Positions 1 through 7,680 of a stretch of DNA of 64,000 nucleotides are shown one piece after another. Made by a program: the position numbers and the translations under genes. Position 1 is the stretch's first letter. Each line of letters starts with the position of its first letter. The DNA comes from Gracilimonas sp040882225 (lineage in GTDB: Bacteria; Bacteroidota; Rhodothermia; Balneolales; Balneolaceae), in assembly GCA_040882225.1 (NCBI GenBank), contig JBBEBR010000022.1:248001-312000 (forward strand), read 5' to 3'. The notes under the pieces were generated by a model. The model did not search any database, was not told where the DNA came from, and saw only the letters and a list, made by a program, of their open reading frames with translations.

Positions 1-1
1 C

Positions 2-70
2 GGTGATGGCTTTAAGCGGGGAAGCGGCTATGGCGGAAGCTCCAAGAAAAGATCGAAGAAGACGCGCTAA
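2..70 (+). CDS. C-terminal fragment of a basic, glycine-rich protein (5' end outside window)
   Basis: Only the last 22 codons are inside the window. They read as a Gly/Ser/Lys/Arg-rich tail ending KKRSKKTR before a TAA stop. Such basic, disordered tails are common at the C-terminus of DEAD-box RNA helicases and other RNA-binding proteins in this group. With no core domain visible, that identity is only a guess. The gene converges with dusB. Confidence 0.4.
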   Translation, partial: GDGFKRGSGYGGSSKKRSKKTR

Positions 71-172
71 TCGTGCTAACATGAGCGTAGAATTTTTTTG
101 TTGTTGATTCGATGAACGCTACGATTTCCATAAGAAAAAAGATTCACCCCACTAAAACCGTATGACTTCTAA

Positions 173-1162
173 TCAGGCTACGGCGAAATATTCTTTCTCA
201 GAAAAATTCAGCAGGATTTCGAGGATTGGCGCCATCTCAGAATGTTCCATCAATTGCATGCGCAGCTTTTTACCGTTGTGGATGCCCTTCAAATATTGCC
301 CGTAATGCTTTTTCATGATGATGACGCCGTAATGCTCGCCCTGATGCTCAACCGACAACTGTAGCTGCTTTGCGCAGGTTCTCAGGCGCTCTTGCAGGGA
401 AGGCTCCGCCAGCTTTTCGCCTGTTTCCAGGAAGTGACGGGTTTGTTCGAAAATCCAGGGATTTCCAATAGCTCCCCGGCCAATCATAACACCATCAACT
501 CCTGTTTCATCAAACATTTTTTGGGCAAGTTCGGGAGATGTCACATCGCCATTTCCGATAATGGGGATTTCGAGTCCGGGTGTATTTTTTAGCTTTTTCA
601 GCCATTCCCAGTCGGCATCACCTTTGTATTTTTGGCAGCGGGTTCGGGCATGAACGGTGAGCGCTTTTACCCCAAGTTTTTGGAGCATCAGCGCAACTTC
701 CTGAATCCGGATGGTGTTTTCATCCCAGCCCAACCGGGTTTTTACGGTTACCGGGCGATTCGGAACCGCATCCACCACTGTCCCCGCCATGCGCTCCATC
801 AAATCCATATCCTTCAGGCAACCGGCACCGGCACCTTTTTTCACGACTTTATACACGGGGCAACCGAAATTTATATCCACCAGATCAGGATTGTTACTGT
901 CGGCAACTTTCGCGGCACCTTCCATGGCTTCTTCGCGTCCGCCAAAAATCTGAACTCCAAAAGGGCGCTCCATTTCCGCAAAATCCATTTTATGGAGAGC
1001 GATATCTGAATCCCGAATCAACGCTTCGGAACTAATGAATTCAGTGAATACGATATCCGCACCTTTGGCCCGGCAGATTTGACGAAAAGGAGAATCCGTA
1101 ACGTCTTCCATTGGCGCGAGAAAAAGTGGTTTATCCTGTAAAGAAATAGGCCCGATGTTCAT
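173..1162 (-). CDS. dusB: tRNA-dihydrouridine synthase, DusB family
   Basis: This flavoenzyme reduces specific uridines in tRNA to dihydrouridine using FMN and NADPH. The TIM-barrel start APMEDVTDSPFR is followed by INFGCPVYK, in which Cys101 is the expected catalytic acid. Next come the HARTR segment, the IGNGDV phosphate-binding motif and GVMIGRGAIGNPW. The frame is open 14 codons further, to an ATG at 1204. The internal ATG at 1162 (MNIGPISLQDKP) matches the usual start of the family and is preferred. About 330 residues is normal length. The gene is downstream of and co-oriented with the mobile mystery pair but is probably not functionally linked to it. The TIM-barrel family is certain; assignment to DusB rather than another Dus subfamily rests on overall likeness. 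Confidence 0.93.
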   Translation of the reverse strand: MNIGPISLQDKPLFLAPMEDVTDSPFRQICRAKGADIVFTEFISSEALIRDSDIALHKMDFAEMERPFGVQIFGGREEAMEGAAKVADSNNPDLVDINFGCPVYKVVKKGAGAGCLKDMDLMERMAGTVVDAVPNRPVTVKTRLGWDENTIRIQEVALMLQKLGVKALTVHARTRCQKYKGDADWEWLKKLKNTPGLEIPIIGNGDVTSPELAQKMFDETGVDGVMIGRGAIGNPWIFEQTRHFLETGEKLAEPSLQERLRTCAKQLQLSVEHQGEHYGVIIMKKHYGQYLKGIHNGKKLRMQLMEHSEMAPILEILLNFSEKEYFAVA

Positions 1163-1274
1163 AGATGAATTAAGCTCTTTTGAATGCGTTGAATTGAAAA
1201 ACAAGATACGGTTTTTCTGAAGCTTTTATAAGGTGGGAGTTGGTGCATGTTGTGCTTGCGCACTATTCATTTTT

Positions 1275-1871
1275 TTAGGATCTGGCAAATTTCAATAGTA
1301 GTTCAAAGTCACCATTATCTGCTGCTCTTACCGCTTTCAAATAGTTAGAACGGACTTTACCTTCATTTACTAAATCATCTGTACCCCAACTGAATAATGG
1401 CATTTTATAAACCGTACTAATAATTATATCTGCCATTAACCTACTATGCCGACCATTTCCATTGGGAAAGCAATGTATACTTACAATTCTGTGTTTAAAC
1501 CTTAAAGTTATCTCATCAGCGGTGAATGTTTCTTTTTGAATCCAAAATAACGTGTCATCACAAAGGTTTTTTAGCGCCATAGGAATTTGCCATTTATCTA
1601 TGCCTAAATTTTTATCTGTCTTTCTGAATTTTCCAGCCCATGCCCAAACATCACCATACATCCGCTTATGTAGATTGCATATAAACTTTTCGGTTAAAAT
1701 TGTTTCTGCTTTTACTGATCTGTTGAAAACCCATTGCATAGATTCTTCAATGTTTTGTTGCTCGAATTCATCTAACTCTTCACGAGTAGCTATTGTAGGA
1801 ATCAATAGACCTTCCTTTTCATCTTCATCTAAAGGAGTTTGTCCATTAATATATTCTAAGTCTAATCCCAT
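1275..1871 (-). CDS. mobile mystery protein B, Fic-domain protein
   Basis: A 198-residue Fic/DOC-fold protein whose length, N-terminus (GLDLEYINGQTPLDEDE) and neighbour match the mobile mystery protein B family. That family is found with mobilisation or island genes. Fic enzymes usually transfer AMP or another phosphate-containing group onto a protein hydroxyl. The active-site loop is HCFPNGNGR at residues 133-141, with Arg144 following. His133, Asn139 and Arg141 are present, but the acidic residue that normally binds Mg2+ is Asn137, so the reaction is uncertain. The 5' end overlaps the upstream HTH gene by 10 bases, a sign of coupled translation. It probably acts as the toxin or effector half of the pair. 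The region looks more AT-rich than the neighbouring dusB. Confidence 0.85.
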   Translation of the reverse strand: MGLDLEYINGQTPLDEDEKEGLLIPTIATREELDEFEQQNIEESMQWVFNRSVKAETILTEKFICNLHKRMYGDVWAWAGKFRKTDKNLGIDKWQIPMALKNLCDDTLFWIQKETFTADEITLRFKHRIVSIHCFPNGNGRHSRLMADIIISTVYKMPLFSWGTDDLVNEGKVRSNYLKAVRAADNGDFELLLKFARS

Positions 1872-2320
1872 AATGCTTTGGGGAGTTCTCTTTTGATAGT
1901 AATCATCCGTTCTTCAATAGCTTTTTTAAGTCGCTGATTAGTGTTTTCCTGATCTTCAAGTTTCATGGTGTTTGAAGTTCGGGAAACTATCTTTTCAGCT
2001 AAAGAACGAGCTTTTTTGTCAATGTATTTTTCCAATGACCCATCCTTTGGAACAAAGCCATACACAAGTTCCATATCTAAAGTCCTTGCAGTTTCTCTCA
2101 GAGATCTAAGTGTTATTGAGCCTTCCTTTTCTCTCATCTCAATTTCCTGAACACTTTGTTTTGTTATTGTCAGTTTATCTGCCAGTTGTTGTAATGACAT
2201 CCCCAGTGCTAAGCGAATGGCTCTAATCCATCCCGTTGGAGGATTAGGTAATTCACGAGCATGGGAAAACCGCTTTACTCTTGATTCAAGTTGGTCTATT
2301 TGAATTTTCTTTTTATTCAT
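1862..2320 (-). CDS. mobile mystery protein A, helix-turn-helix regulator
   Basis: A 152-residue protein with an N-terminal Cro/CI-type helix-turn-helix (about residues 33-80; QQLADKLTITKQSVQEIE is the recognition region). The family-typical segment ARTLDMELVYGFVPKDGSLE follows. These features match mobile mystery protein A, the obligate partner of the Fic-domain protein B just downstream. By analogy with antitoxin-regulator genes it should bind its own promoter. A large inverted repeat begins one base upstream of its ATG, exactly where an operator would be expected. The C-terminal third is charged and helical with no recognised domain; it may contact the Fic partner, but no clear (S/T)xxxE(G/N) inhibitory motif is visible. 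Family assignment is confident; the regulatory role is inferred. Confidence 0.85.
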   Translation of the reverse strand: MNKKKIQIDQLESRVKRFSHARELPNPPTGWIRAIRLALGMSLQQLADKLTITKQSVQEIEMREKEGSITLRSLRETARTLDMELVYGFVPKDGSLEKYIDKKARSLAEKIVSRTSNTMKLEDQENTNQRLKKAIEERMITIKRELPKALWD

Positions 2321-2321
2321 A

Positions 2322-2409
2322 TTGTCAGCTTATAACCTGATTAATTGTAAACAAAAGTAAGGCTTTAGCCTGACAAAAACAATTTAATTGTCAGGTTATA
2401 GGTTGACAA
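2322..2409. promoter_or_regulatory. inverted repeat, candidate operator/end of the mobile mystery module
   Basis: Left arm 2322-2340 (TTGTCAGCTTATAACCTGA) and right arm 2391-2409 (TCAGGTTATAGGTTGACAA) are inverted copies differing at three central bases. A third TTGTCAGG-like half-site lies in inverted orientation at 2367-2376. The array starts one base upstream of the HTH gene and ends two bases before the truncated YWTD gene. It could be the autoregulatory operator, the end of the inserted element, or both. Confidence 0.6.
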
Positions 2410-2410
2410 C

Positions 2411-3301
2411 GTGCTGAATGATGAAAGCGATAGCGCGCAAGGCATAGCGCTCGATCTTCAGAATAATAAAGTGTACTGGGTAGATCTGGTTAATAATGGC
2501 GAGATTTTACGTGCCGATCTTGATGGATCAAATTCGGAAAGTTTAGTTGCCGGTGATGAAGACGGGGTTACTGGCGGCATCACAGATATTGATCTCGACC
2601 TGGAAAATGAAAAGATGTACTGGGTAAAACGAGGCGCAATAATGCGTGCTGACCTTGATGGTGCAAATGTAGAGACGGTGGTTGAAATCACATCTTTTGT
2701 GCAGCCACCATCCATTGCGGTGAACACAAGAGACGGAGTTGTGTATTGGGTCGATTCCAGCAGCGGCGCCATCATGCATGCGGATATGGAAAATGGAGAG
2801 GCGGAAGTATTAGTAGTTGCAGAAGATCCTGCCGGACTTTCCCTTGATTTAGAGAATGGAAAAATCTACTGGTTAAATGATTACTTCATGACGGGCGAGG
2901 GCGGATCTGTTGATCGTGCAAACTTGGATGGAACTGAGGTCGAGCGTGTCTTCGATACCGGGTTTACAAGGGGCTATCTTCATGTGGTGGGATTTGAAAT
3001 CCCGACTTCCATTTCACCAAATGATGAGCTGCCAAACTCTATACAACTGGGTGCAAATTATCCCAATCCCTTCAACCCACAAACAACGATCACCTACGAA
3101 CTGGCGAAAGCAACCCCAGTAACGTTGCAGGTGTTTAACAGTTTGGGGCAAAAAGTAAAAACCCTGCTTAATAATCAGGTGGTTTCGGAGGGAATCAATA
3201 AAGTGGTTTTTGACGCTTCTGATTTCCCAAGTGGAATTTATTTTTACACCTTACAAACAGCAGAAGCTACATTCACCCGGCCAATGACGTTAGTGAAATA
3301 G
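2411..3301 (+). CDS. 5'-truncated YWTD/LDL-receptor-B repeat protein with type IX-style sorting domain
   Basis: A 296-residue protein of YWTD-like beta-propeller repeats (NKVYWVDL, EKMYWVKR, GVVYWVDS and GKIYWLND, each followed by an ADLDG-like strand). Its C-terminal domain (about residues 205-296) has YPNPFNPQTTI and ends with FPSGIYFYTL and PMTLVK, the hallmark of a type IX secretion sorting domain. Such proteins must cross the inner membrane, yet there is no signal peptide: the first codon is a GTG two bases beyond the mobile mystery inverted repeat, and the frame is closed by a TAG at 2399. The N-terminal half of the propeller and the leader therefore appear to be missing. It is probably a remnant left by insertion of the module, even though the remaining frame is intact. 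Confidence 0.75.
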   Translation: MLNDESDSAQGIALDLQNNKVYWVDLVNNGEILRADLDGSNSESLVAGDEDGVTGGITDIDLDLENEKMYWVKRGAIMRADLDGANVETVVEITSFVQPPSIAVNTRDGVVYWVDSSSGAIMHADMENGEAEVLVVAEDPAGLSLDLENGKIYWLNDYFMTGEGGSVDRANLDGTEVERVFDTGFTRGYLHVVGFEIPTSISPNDELPNSIQLGANYPNPFNPQTTITYELAKATPVTLQVFNSLGQKVKTLLNNQVVSEGINKVVFDASDFPSGIYFYTLQTAEATFTRPMTLVK

Positions 3302-3399
3302 TAATTCAGCGTTCTGTTTTATTTTTTGTGATGAAGTATTAAAATACGGACGACGCTTAATGAGCAGAATTTCACGGGATTTTTCCATATATGTAACAA

Positions 3400-3669
3400 A
3401 TGGCTAATGATGAGTTCCAGAGCTTAGAACAACACATTCACACTATTAGAACGTGGACGCATGAGCGGTCTGTTTCTGCCATACAAGATACATTTCTGCA
3501 ATTATCCCTTTATTTTGATCAAGATCAGAATAAATCCAAGTGGAAAGAGCTACGAGAAGCGCTTGTTGAAAATGAAGCATTAAAAGATGAGGATACTCGT
3601 AATTTTCTTACGAATACACATTATTCTCAGAAAGGGAACTGGTGGTGGGATCCAAAAAACTGGGATTGA
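3400..3669 (+). CDS. small hypothetical protein with Trp-rich C-terminus
   Basis: An 89-residue acidic protein with no recognised domain. It is predicted mostly helical (EQHIHTIRTWTHER, KWKELREALVENEALKDED) and ends in the unusual GNWWWDPKNWD. There is no signal peptide or membrane segment. It stands alone between the truncated sorting-domain gene and fbaB, about 130 bases from the latter. It resembles small lineage-specific proteins of Bacteroidetes-type genomes, and a function cannot be proposed. Clean codon use and a tidy ATG start support a real gene. Confidence 0.55.
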   Translation: MANDEFQSLEQHIHTIRTWTHERSVSAIQDTFLQLSLYFDQDQNKSKWKELREALVENEALKDEDTRNFLTNTHYSQKGNWWWDPKNWD

Positions 3670-3801
3670 AATAATGAAATACTTATCCTGAACGTAAGTT
3701 TTTGTGTGGAGATAAAACTTAGCTTTAGCCATTTCCCTTACTAAATCTTATATTTTCCATCTACTTAAAATCCCAGAAAATTTTTAAAAAGAACCATACT
3801 T

Positions 3802-4878
3802 ATGTCACTTGGAATTAACAGCATCGAAGAACTTTTGGGCGATGAGGCGTCCGAGTTGCTAAATCATACATGCGAAACAATAAGCAAGGATCGTCTGCTC
3901 AAACCATCACCATCTTACGTGGATGAAGCTTGGTATCACTCCGATCGGAATAACAGGGTACTTCAAAACCTTCAAAGATTATTGAACAACGGACGATTGG
4001 GCGGTACAGGATATCTTTCCATTCTTCCTGTTGATCAGGGAATTGAGCATTCTGCCGGAGCTTCTTTCGCTAAAAATCCAGATTACTTCGACCCCGAGAA
4101 TATTGTGAAGCTTGCTATTGAAGCCGGTTGTAATGGGGTTGCTTCAACTTTTGGAGCGTTGGCTTCTGTTTCAAGAAAGTATGCTCATAAAATTCCATTC
4201 ATTGTGAAGATCAATCACAATGAGCTGTTAACCTATCCAAATAACTTCGATCAAATTATGTTTGGAACCATCGATCAGGCATATGATATGGGAGCTGCTG
4301 CGGTTGGTGCTACTATTTATTTTGGTTCGGAAGAATCAAACCGGCAGATTGTTGAAGTTGCCGAAGCATTTGAATATGCGCATCAGTTAGGAATGGCCAC
4401 AATTTTGTGGTGCTATACCCGAAACAGCGCTTTTAAAGTTGGCGGTGTAGATTATCATTCCTCCGCAGATTTAACCGGGCAGGCAAACCACCTCGGTACA
4501 ACGATGGGGGCTGATATCATCAAACAAAAACAGCCTACCAATAATGGCGGATATAAGGCGCTGAATTCCGGCGATTCCAGTTACGGAAAATTGGACGAAC
4601 GAATTTATTCGGAGCTTACAACCGACAATCCAATCGACCTTACCCGTTATCAGGTGGCGAATTGCTTTATGGGACGTGCGGGATTAATCAACTCGGGCGG
4701 CGCATCAGGAAAAAATGATTTCGCGGATGCGGTAAGAACAGCCATTATCAATAAACGAGCAGGGGGAATGGGGTTAATAAGTGGGAGAAAATCATTCCAG
4801 CGGCCATTAAATGAGGGCGTACAACTACTAAATATGATTCAGGATGTGTATCTGAATGATGAAATAACTCTTGCATAA
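3802..4878 (+). CDS. fbaB: class I fructose-bisphosphate aldolase, DhnA/FbaB type
   Basis: Cleaves fructose-1,6-bisphosphate into glyceraldehyde-3-phosphate and dihydroxyacetone phosphate through a Schiff base, in glycolysis and gluconeogenesis. The 358-residue sequence closely follows archaeal/E. coli FbaB-type aldolases: SILPVDQGIEHSAG near residue 73, PFIVKINHNEL, ILWCYTRNSAFK, then DLTGQANHLGTTMGADIIKQK. Lys241 in ADIIKQK is the probable Schiff-base lysine. GGASG near residue 300 is the phosphate-binding loop. Length is normal. The gene is monocistronic, followed 11 bases later by a strong intrinsic terminator. With gpmI elsewhere in the window it supports central sugar metabolism. Confidence 0.93.
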   Translation: MSLGINSIEELLGDEASELLNHTCETISKDRLLKPSPSYVDEAWYHSDRNNRVLQNLQRLLNNGRLGGTGYLSILPVDQGIEHSAGASFAKNPDYFDPENIVKLAIEAGCNGVASTFGALASVSRKYAHKIPFIVKINHNELLTYPNNFDQIMFGTIDQAYDMGAAAVGATIYFGSEESNRQIVEVAEAFEYAHQLGMATILWCYTRNSAFKVGGVDYHSSADLTGQANHLGTTMGADIIKQKQPTNNGGYKALNSGDSSYGKLDERIYSELTTDNPIDLTRYQVANCFMGRAGLINSGGASGKNDFADAVRTAIINKRAGGMGLISGRKSFQRPLNEGVQLLNMIQDVYLNDEITLA

Positions 4879-4889
4879 TAAGTGATATT

Positions 4890-4924
4890 AAAAGCCTTGC
4901 GGGCAATCTTCGCAGGGCTTTTTT
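4890..4924 (+). terminator. intrinsic terminator of fbaB
   Basis: The stem AAAAGCCTTGCG pairs with CGCAGGGCTTTT around a short loop and runs into a T-tract. It lies 11 bases after the fbaB stop and 30 bases before the next start codon. Confidence 0.85.
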
Positions 4925-4954
4925 ATCTTTAGCCTCTCTTCTTAAAAATAAAAT

Positions 4955-6004
4955 TTGAGTATAGATTCCGTACATATTGATCCCTCTACTTCCTTTTTTT
5001 CGAAAAAGTATTTGGTGATATCTATTTTGCTCAGTGTGTTTACAATGGGCGCGGTTATTTACTATACCTATACGCCGGGGGTGTTGGAACATCTGGCTCC
5101 TAAACGTCTTCCGGGCCTTGTAATAGCTCTTGTGGTTTCTTTTCTCAGGGTCTGGTTTTCGGCTGCTAAAATTCGTTTTCTCTCTGGAAAAGAGCTTGGC
5201 TGGATGGCTGCAATCAGGGTAGTATTAGCCTGGGATTTCACCTCCGCGGTAACACCTTCAACTATCGGTGGTGCTCCATTAGCTACTTATGCGATGAGCA
5301 AGGAGGGTATCAAGCTCGGCGATGCAGGTGCCATTGTGCTATACGGTGTGTTGCTCGATCAAATTTGGTTTGCACTCGCTATTCCAATCCTGTTGATATG
5401 TGGGATGTTTTATGAAGTGGTTCCACCAGAAATAGGTTTGGTTGGGGATTTGTCGATGGCCTTGTTGTATATCGGCTTATTAGCGTATGCGGGTTTATTG
5501 GCTTATGGAGTTTTAGTGAATCCCTCCGCGATAAAGAAAGTGGTGAATTTCGTGTTTCGGCTTCCCATTCTAAAAAAGTATAGCGGTAAAATTGAAGTTG
5601 AAGCTGAAAACCTTGAAGAGTATGCGCATCAGCTTCGCAAAAAACCGTTGAGCTTTTTACTCAAAGCTTTTTTCCTGTCCACAATGTCCTGGATTTTAAG
5701 GATTTCTTTAGCAACCATTGTAGTTCTGAGCTTACTTCCAGCCCCGGAGGTTTTATCTCTTCTGCGAAGCCTTGCAATGAACTTAGCTTTTCTTGTAGTG
5801 CCAACACCGGGAGGAAGCGGCGGAGTTGAAGGCCTTTTTGTGCTGTTTCAGGGCCCGCTTATTGCCCGGGAAGGATTTATTGGCTTGGCTGTATTCTTGT
5901 GGAGAATTATCAGCTACTACATCACTATTGGTTTAGGAATGATGGCCACTACCTGGTACGTAAATCAAAAGGTGATTGAAACCCAGATTAAAGAAGAGGC
6001 ATAG
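4955..6004 (+). CDS. flippase-like integral membrane protein (UPF0104/YbhN, LPG_synthase_TM family)
   Basis: A 349-residue polytopic membrane protein with about eight hydrophobic segments, starting with YLVISILLSVFTMGAVIYYTY after a short cytosolic leader. The conserved core is TPSTIGGAPLATYAMSKEGI (near residue 105) and VVPTPGGSGGVEGLFVLF (near residue 285), the signature of the lysylphosphatidylglycerol synthase TM / flippase-like family. These proteins are thought to handle lipids or lipid-linked intermediates, but the substrate here is unknown. The start is TTG. The stop TAG shares its last base with the GTG start of radA, so the two genes are translationally coupled despite having no obvious functional link. 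Confidence 0.8.
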   Translation: MSIDSVHIDPSTSFFSKKYLVISILLSVFTMGAVIYYTYTPGVLEHLAPKRLPGLVIALVVSFLRVWFSAAKIRFLSGKELGWMAAIRVVLAWDFTSAVTPSTIGGAPLATYAMSKEGIKLGDAGAIVLYGVLLDQIWFALAIPILLICGMFYEVVPPEIGLVGDLSMALLYIGLLAYAGLLAYGVLVNPSAIKKVVNFVFRLPILKKYSGKIEVEAENLEEYAHQLRKKPLSFLLKAFFLSTMSWILRISLATIVVLSLLPAPEVLSLLRSLAMNLAFLVVPTPGGSGGVEGLFVLFQGPLIAREGFIGLAVFLWRIISYYITIGLGMMATTWYVNQKVIETQIKEEA

Positions 6005-7338
6005 TGGCGAAAACTAAAACCCAGTTCGAATGCTCAAACTGTGGGTATATTTCCCCAAAGTGGAATGGAAGCTGCCCTTCTTGCGAAGAGTGGAATACTT
6101 TTACCGAGAAAACCATTGGGGCTTCTTCATCAACCCATAAAGCAAAAGTTAAAGGGCTGGAGTCTTCAGAGAAACCACGGAAATTATCGGCGGTTGAGAC
6201 TTCTGAGAAAAACCGGTTCAAAAGTAATATTTCAGAATTTGACCGCGTGTTGGGCGGTGGATTTTTACCGGGTTCTTATATTTTAATTGGGGGTGAACCG
6301 GGAGTGGGAAAAAGCACACTTACCCTTCAAATAGCTAAATCGAATCCTGATCTCAAAATTCTCTACTGCGCCGGGGAAGAATCTGCCGGACAAATTAAGC
6401 AACGCGCGCTTCGGCTTGGGGTTGAATCCGACAATCTGTTGATCTACAACGAAACCCAGATTGATATGATCATTGAAGAAGCCCAGGCGGAAAAGCCGGA
6501 TTTATTGATTGTAGATTCCATCCAAACCGTATACCGAACAGAATTGAGCAGTATGCCGGGGAGCATTCAACAGGTGAAAGAATGTTCTGCTTTGCTTCAG
6601 CAATTAGCCAAAAAGAAGAATATTACCACACTGATTATCGGCCATGTAACCAAAGAAGGCGATATTGCCGGCCCTCGTGTTTTAGAGCATATGGTAGATA
6701 CCGTTTTGCAGTTCGAAGGGGATAAACAATATACCTATCGCCTGCTTAGAAGCCTGAAAAACCGGTTTGGAGCCGCACAGGAAGTCGGTGTTTTTGAAAT
6801 GAAATCGGATGGATTATTCGAAGTCTCAAATCCCTCCGAACTTTTTGTTTCCGATAAAACATCAGGAGTGAGCGGGAATGCTATTGTTTGCACAATGGAA
6901 GGAACGCGCCCGCTTTTGATTGAAGTTCAGGCGCTTGTAACTCCATCATCTTATGGATCACCACAACGTACGGCGAATGGTTTTGACCGTAACCGGCTTA
7001 CGCTGCTTCTTGCAGTTTTGGAGAAACGTGCCGGCCATAATTTCTCCAATCATGATGTATATCTCAACATTGCCGGTGGATTCAAACTAAACGATCCTGC
7101 CGGAGATTTGGGTGTAACCTGCGCATTGGTTTCCAGCCTGCTTGATAAAGCCATCACTCCGAACATGGCGTTTATTGGGGAAGTGGGATTGGGAGGGGAG
7201 GTGAGAACTGTTCCTCACCTGGACCAACGCCAAAAAGAATCCGAGAAATTAGGCTATAAGCAGCTGGTTTTGCCTGCCGGGAAAAACGGCAAGGGAGTAA
7301 ACCATTTAAATATGGCCATAAAAAAAGCCCTCGGTTAA
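6004..7338 (+). CDS. radA: DNA repair protein RadA (branch-migration ATPase)
   Basis: RadA is a RecA-family hexameric helicase that extends heteroduplex during homologous recombination. The 444-residue protein has the N-terminal four-cysteine zinc finger (CSNCG...CPSC, residues 10-30). The Walker A GEPGVGKST lies at about 97-105, and Walker B is in LLIVDSIQTVY. The RadA-specific KNRFG is at 252-256. A C-terminal Lon-protease-like domain lacks the protease dyad, as expected (AGGFKLNDPAGDLG...IGEVGLGGEVR). The start is GTG, overlapping the preceding stop by one base, so expression probably depends on the upstream membrane-protein transcript. Length is normal. Confidence 0.96.
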   Translation: MAKTKTQFECSNCGYISPKWNGSCPSCEEWNTFTEKTIGASSSTHKAKVKGLESSEKPRKLSAVETSEKNRFKSNISEFDRVLGGGFLPGSYILIGGEPGVGKSTLTLQIAKSNPDLKILYCAGEESAGQIKQRALRLGVESDNLLIYNETQIDMIIEEAQAEKPDLLIVDSIQTVYRTELSSMPGSIQQVKECSALLQQLAKKKNITTLIIGHVTKEGDIAGPRVLEHMVDTVLQFEGDKQYTYRLLRSLKNRFGAAQEVGVFEMKSDGLFEVSNPSELFVSDKTSGVSGNAIVCTMEGTRPLLIEVQALVTPSSYGSPQRTANGFDRNRLTLLLAVLEKRAGHNFSNHDVYLNIAGGFKLNDPAGDLGVTCALVSSLLDKAITPNMAFIGEVGLGGEVRTVPHLDQRQKESEKLGYKQLVLPAGKNGKGVNHLNMAIKKALG

Positions 7339-7351
7339 AAACCTAAGGGCT
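7321..7351 (-). terminator. intrinsic terminator of rpsU, inside the radA 3' end
   Basis: AGCCCTcGG pairs with CCTaAGGGCT across 7326-7351, and the A6 run at 7321-7326 becomes the U-tract on the minus strand. It lies 24 bases after the rpsU stop and overlaps the last codons of radA. The plus strand has no T-run after the stem. Confidence 0.7.
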
Positions 7352-7374
7352 ATCAAATTCGTGTCAACTACGAT

Positions 7375-7569
7375 TTAGTAGTTTTCGCGCTGACGACGAC
7401 GCTGTTCGCGTTTCGCTTTTTTCAAAGCTTCTCGTCGCTCTATAGACGGTTTTGTAAACTGCTGTCGTTCCTTGAATTCATTAAGAACACGGGAACGCGT
7501 AATCAGTTTTTTAAAACGGTTTATCGCGCGATCAATACTTTCGTTGTCTTTTACTTCAACACCTAACAT
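7375..7569 (-). CDS. rpsU: 30S ribosomal protein bS21
   Basis: bS21 is a small, very basic protein of the 30S platform near the 3' end of 16S rRNA. The 64-residue sequence MLGVEVKDNESIDRAINRFKK followed by the RREALKKAKREQRRRQREN tail is typical. The gene is monocistronic, with its own terminator. Unlike almost every other gene in this window it has a near-perfect extended Shine-Dalgarno sequence, annotated separately. In Bacteroidia, bS21 takes part in hiding the anti-Shine-Dalgarno sequence, and an SD-led rpsU is thought to permit autoregulation. The sequence here fits that model. Confidence 0.95.
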   Translation of the reverse strand: MLGVEVKDNESIDRAINRFKKLITRSRVLNEFKERQQFTKPSIERREALKKAKREQRRRQRENY

Positions 7570-7587
7570 GAAGTATCACTTCCTTTC
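7570..7587 (-). promoter_or_regulatory. extended Shine-Dalgarno and start-adjacent hairpin of rpsU
   Basis: On the coding strand GAAAGGAAGTGAT (7587-7575) matches the complement of the 16S rRNA 3' end (GAAAGGAGGTGAT) at 12 of 13 bases. The last part, GAAGT-GAT-ACTTC (7582-7570), forms a small hairpin ending directly at the ATG. The SD is therefore partly paired, a plausible translational switch. Confidence 0.7.
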
Positions 7588-7680
7588 GTTAAATTTATTT
7601 CCCGTTATTGGGAGCCTTCAATATAAGAATAGCTATTTAGAATTCTAAGCCTAATTCTAAAATGATTTTTGCTGTATTAA

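Noticed and set aside
1205..1274. Possible left end of the mobile mystery element by similarity to the right end
   Set aside because: Only scattered matches (TTATAAGG...GTTGGTGC against TTATAGGTTG...GTGC) were seen; no convincing repeat or target duplication.
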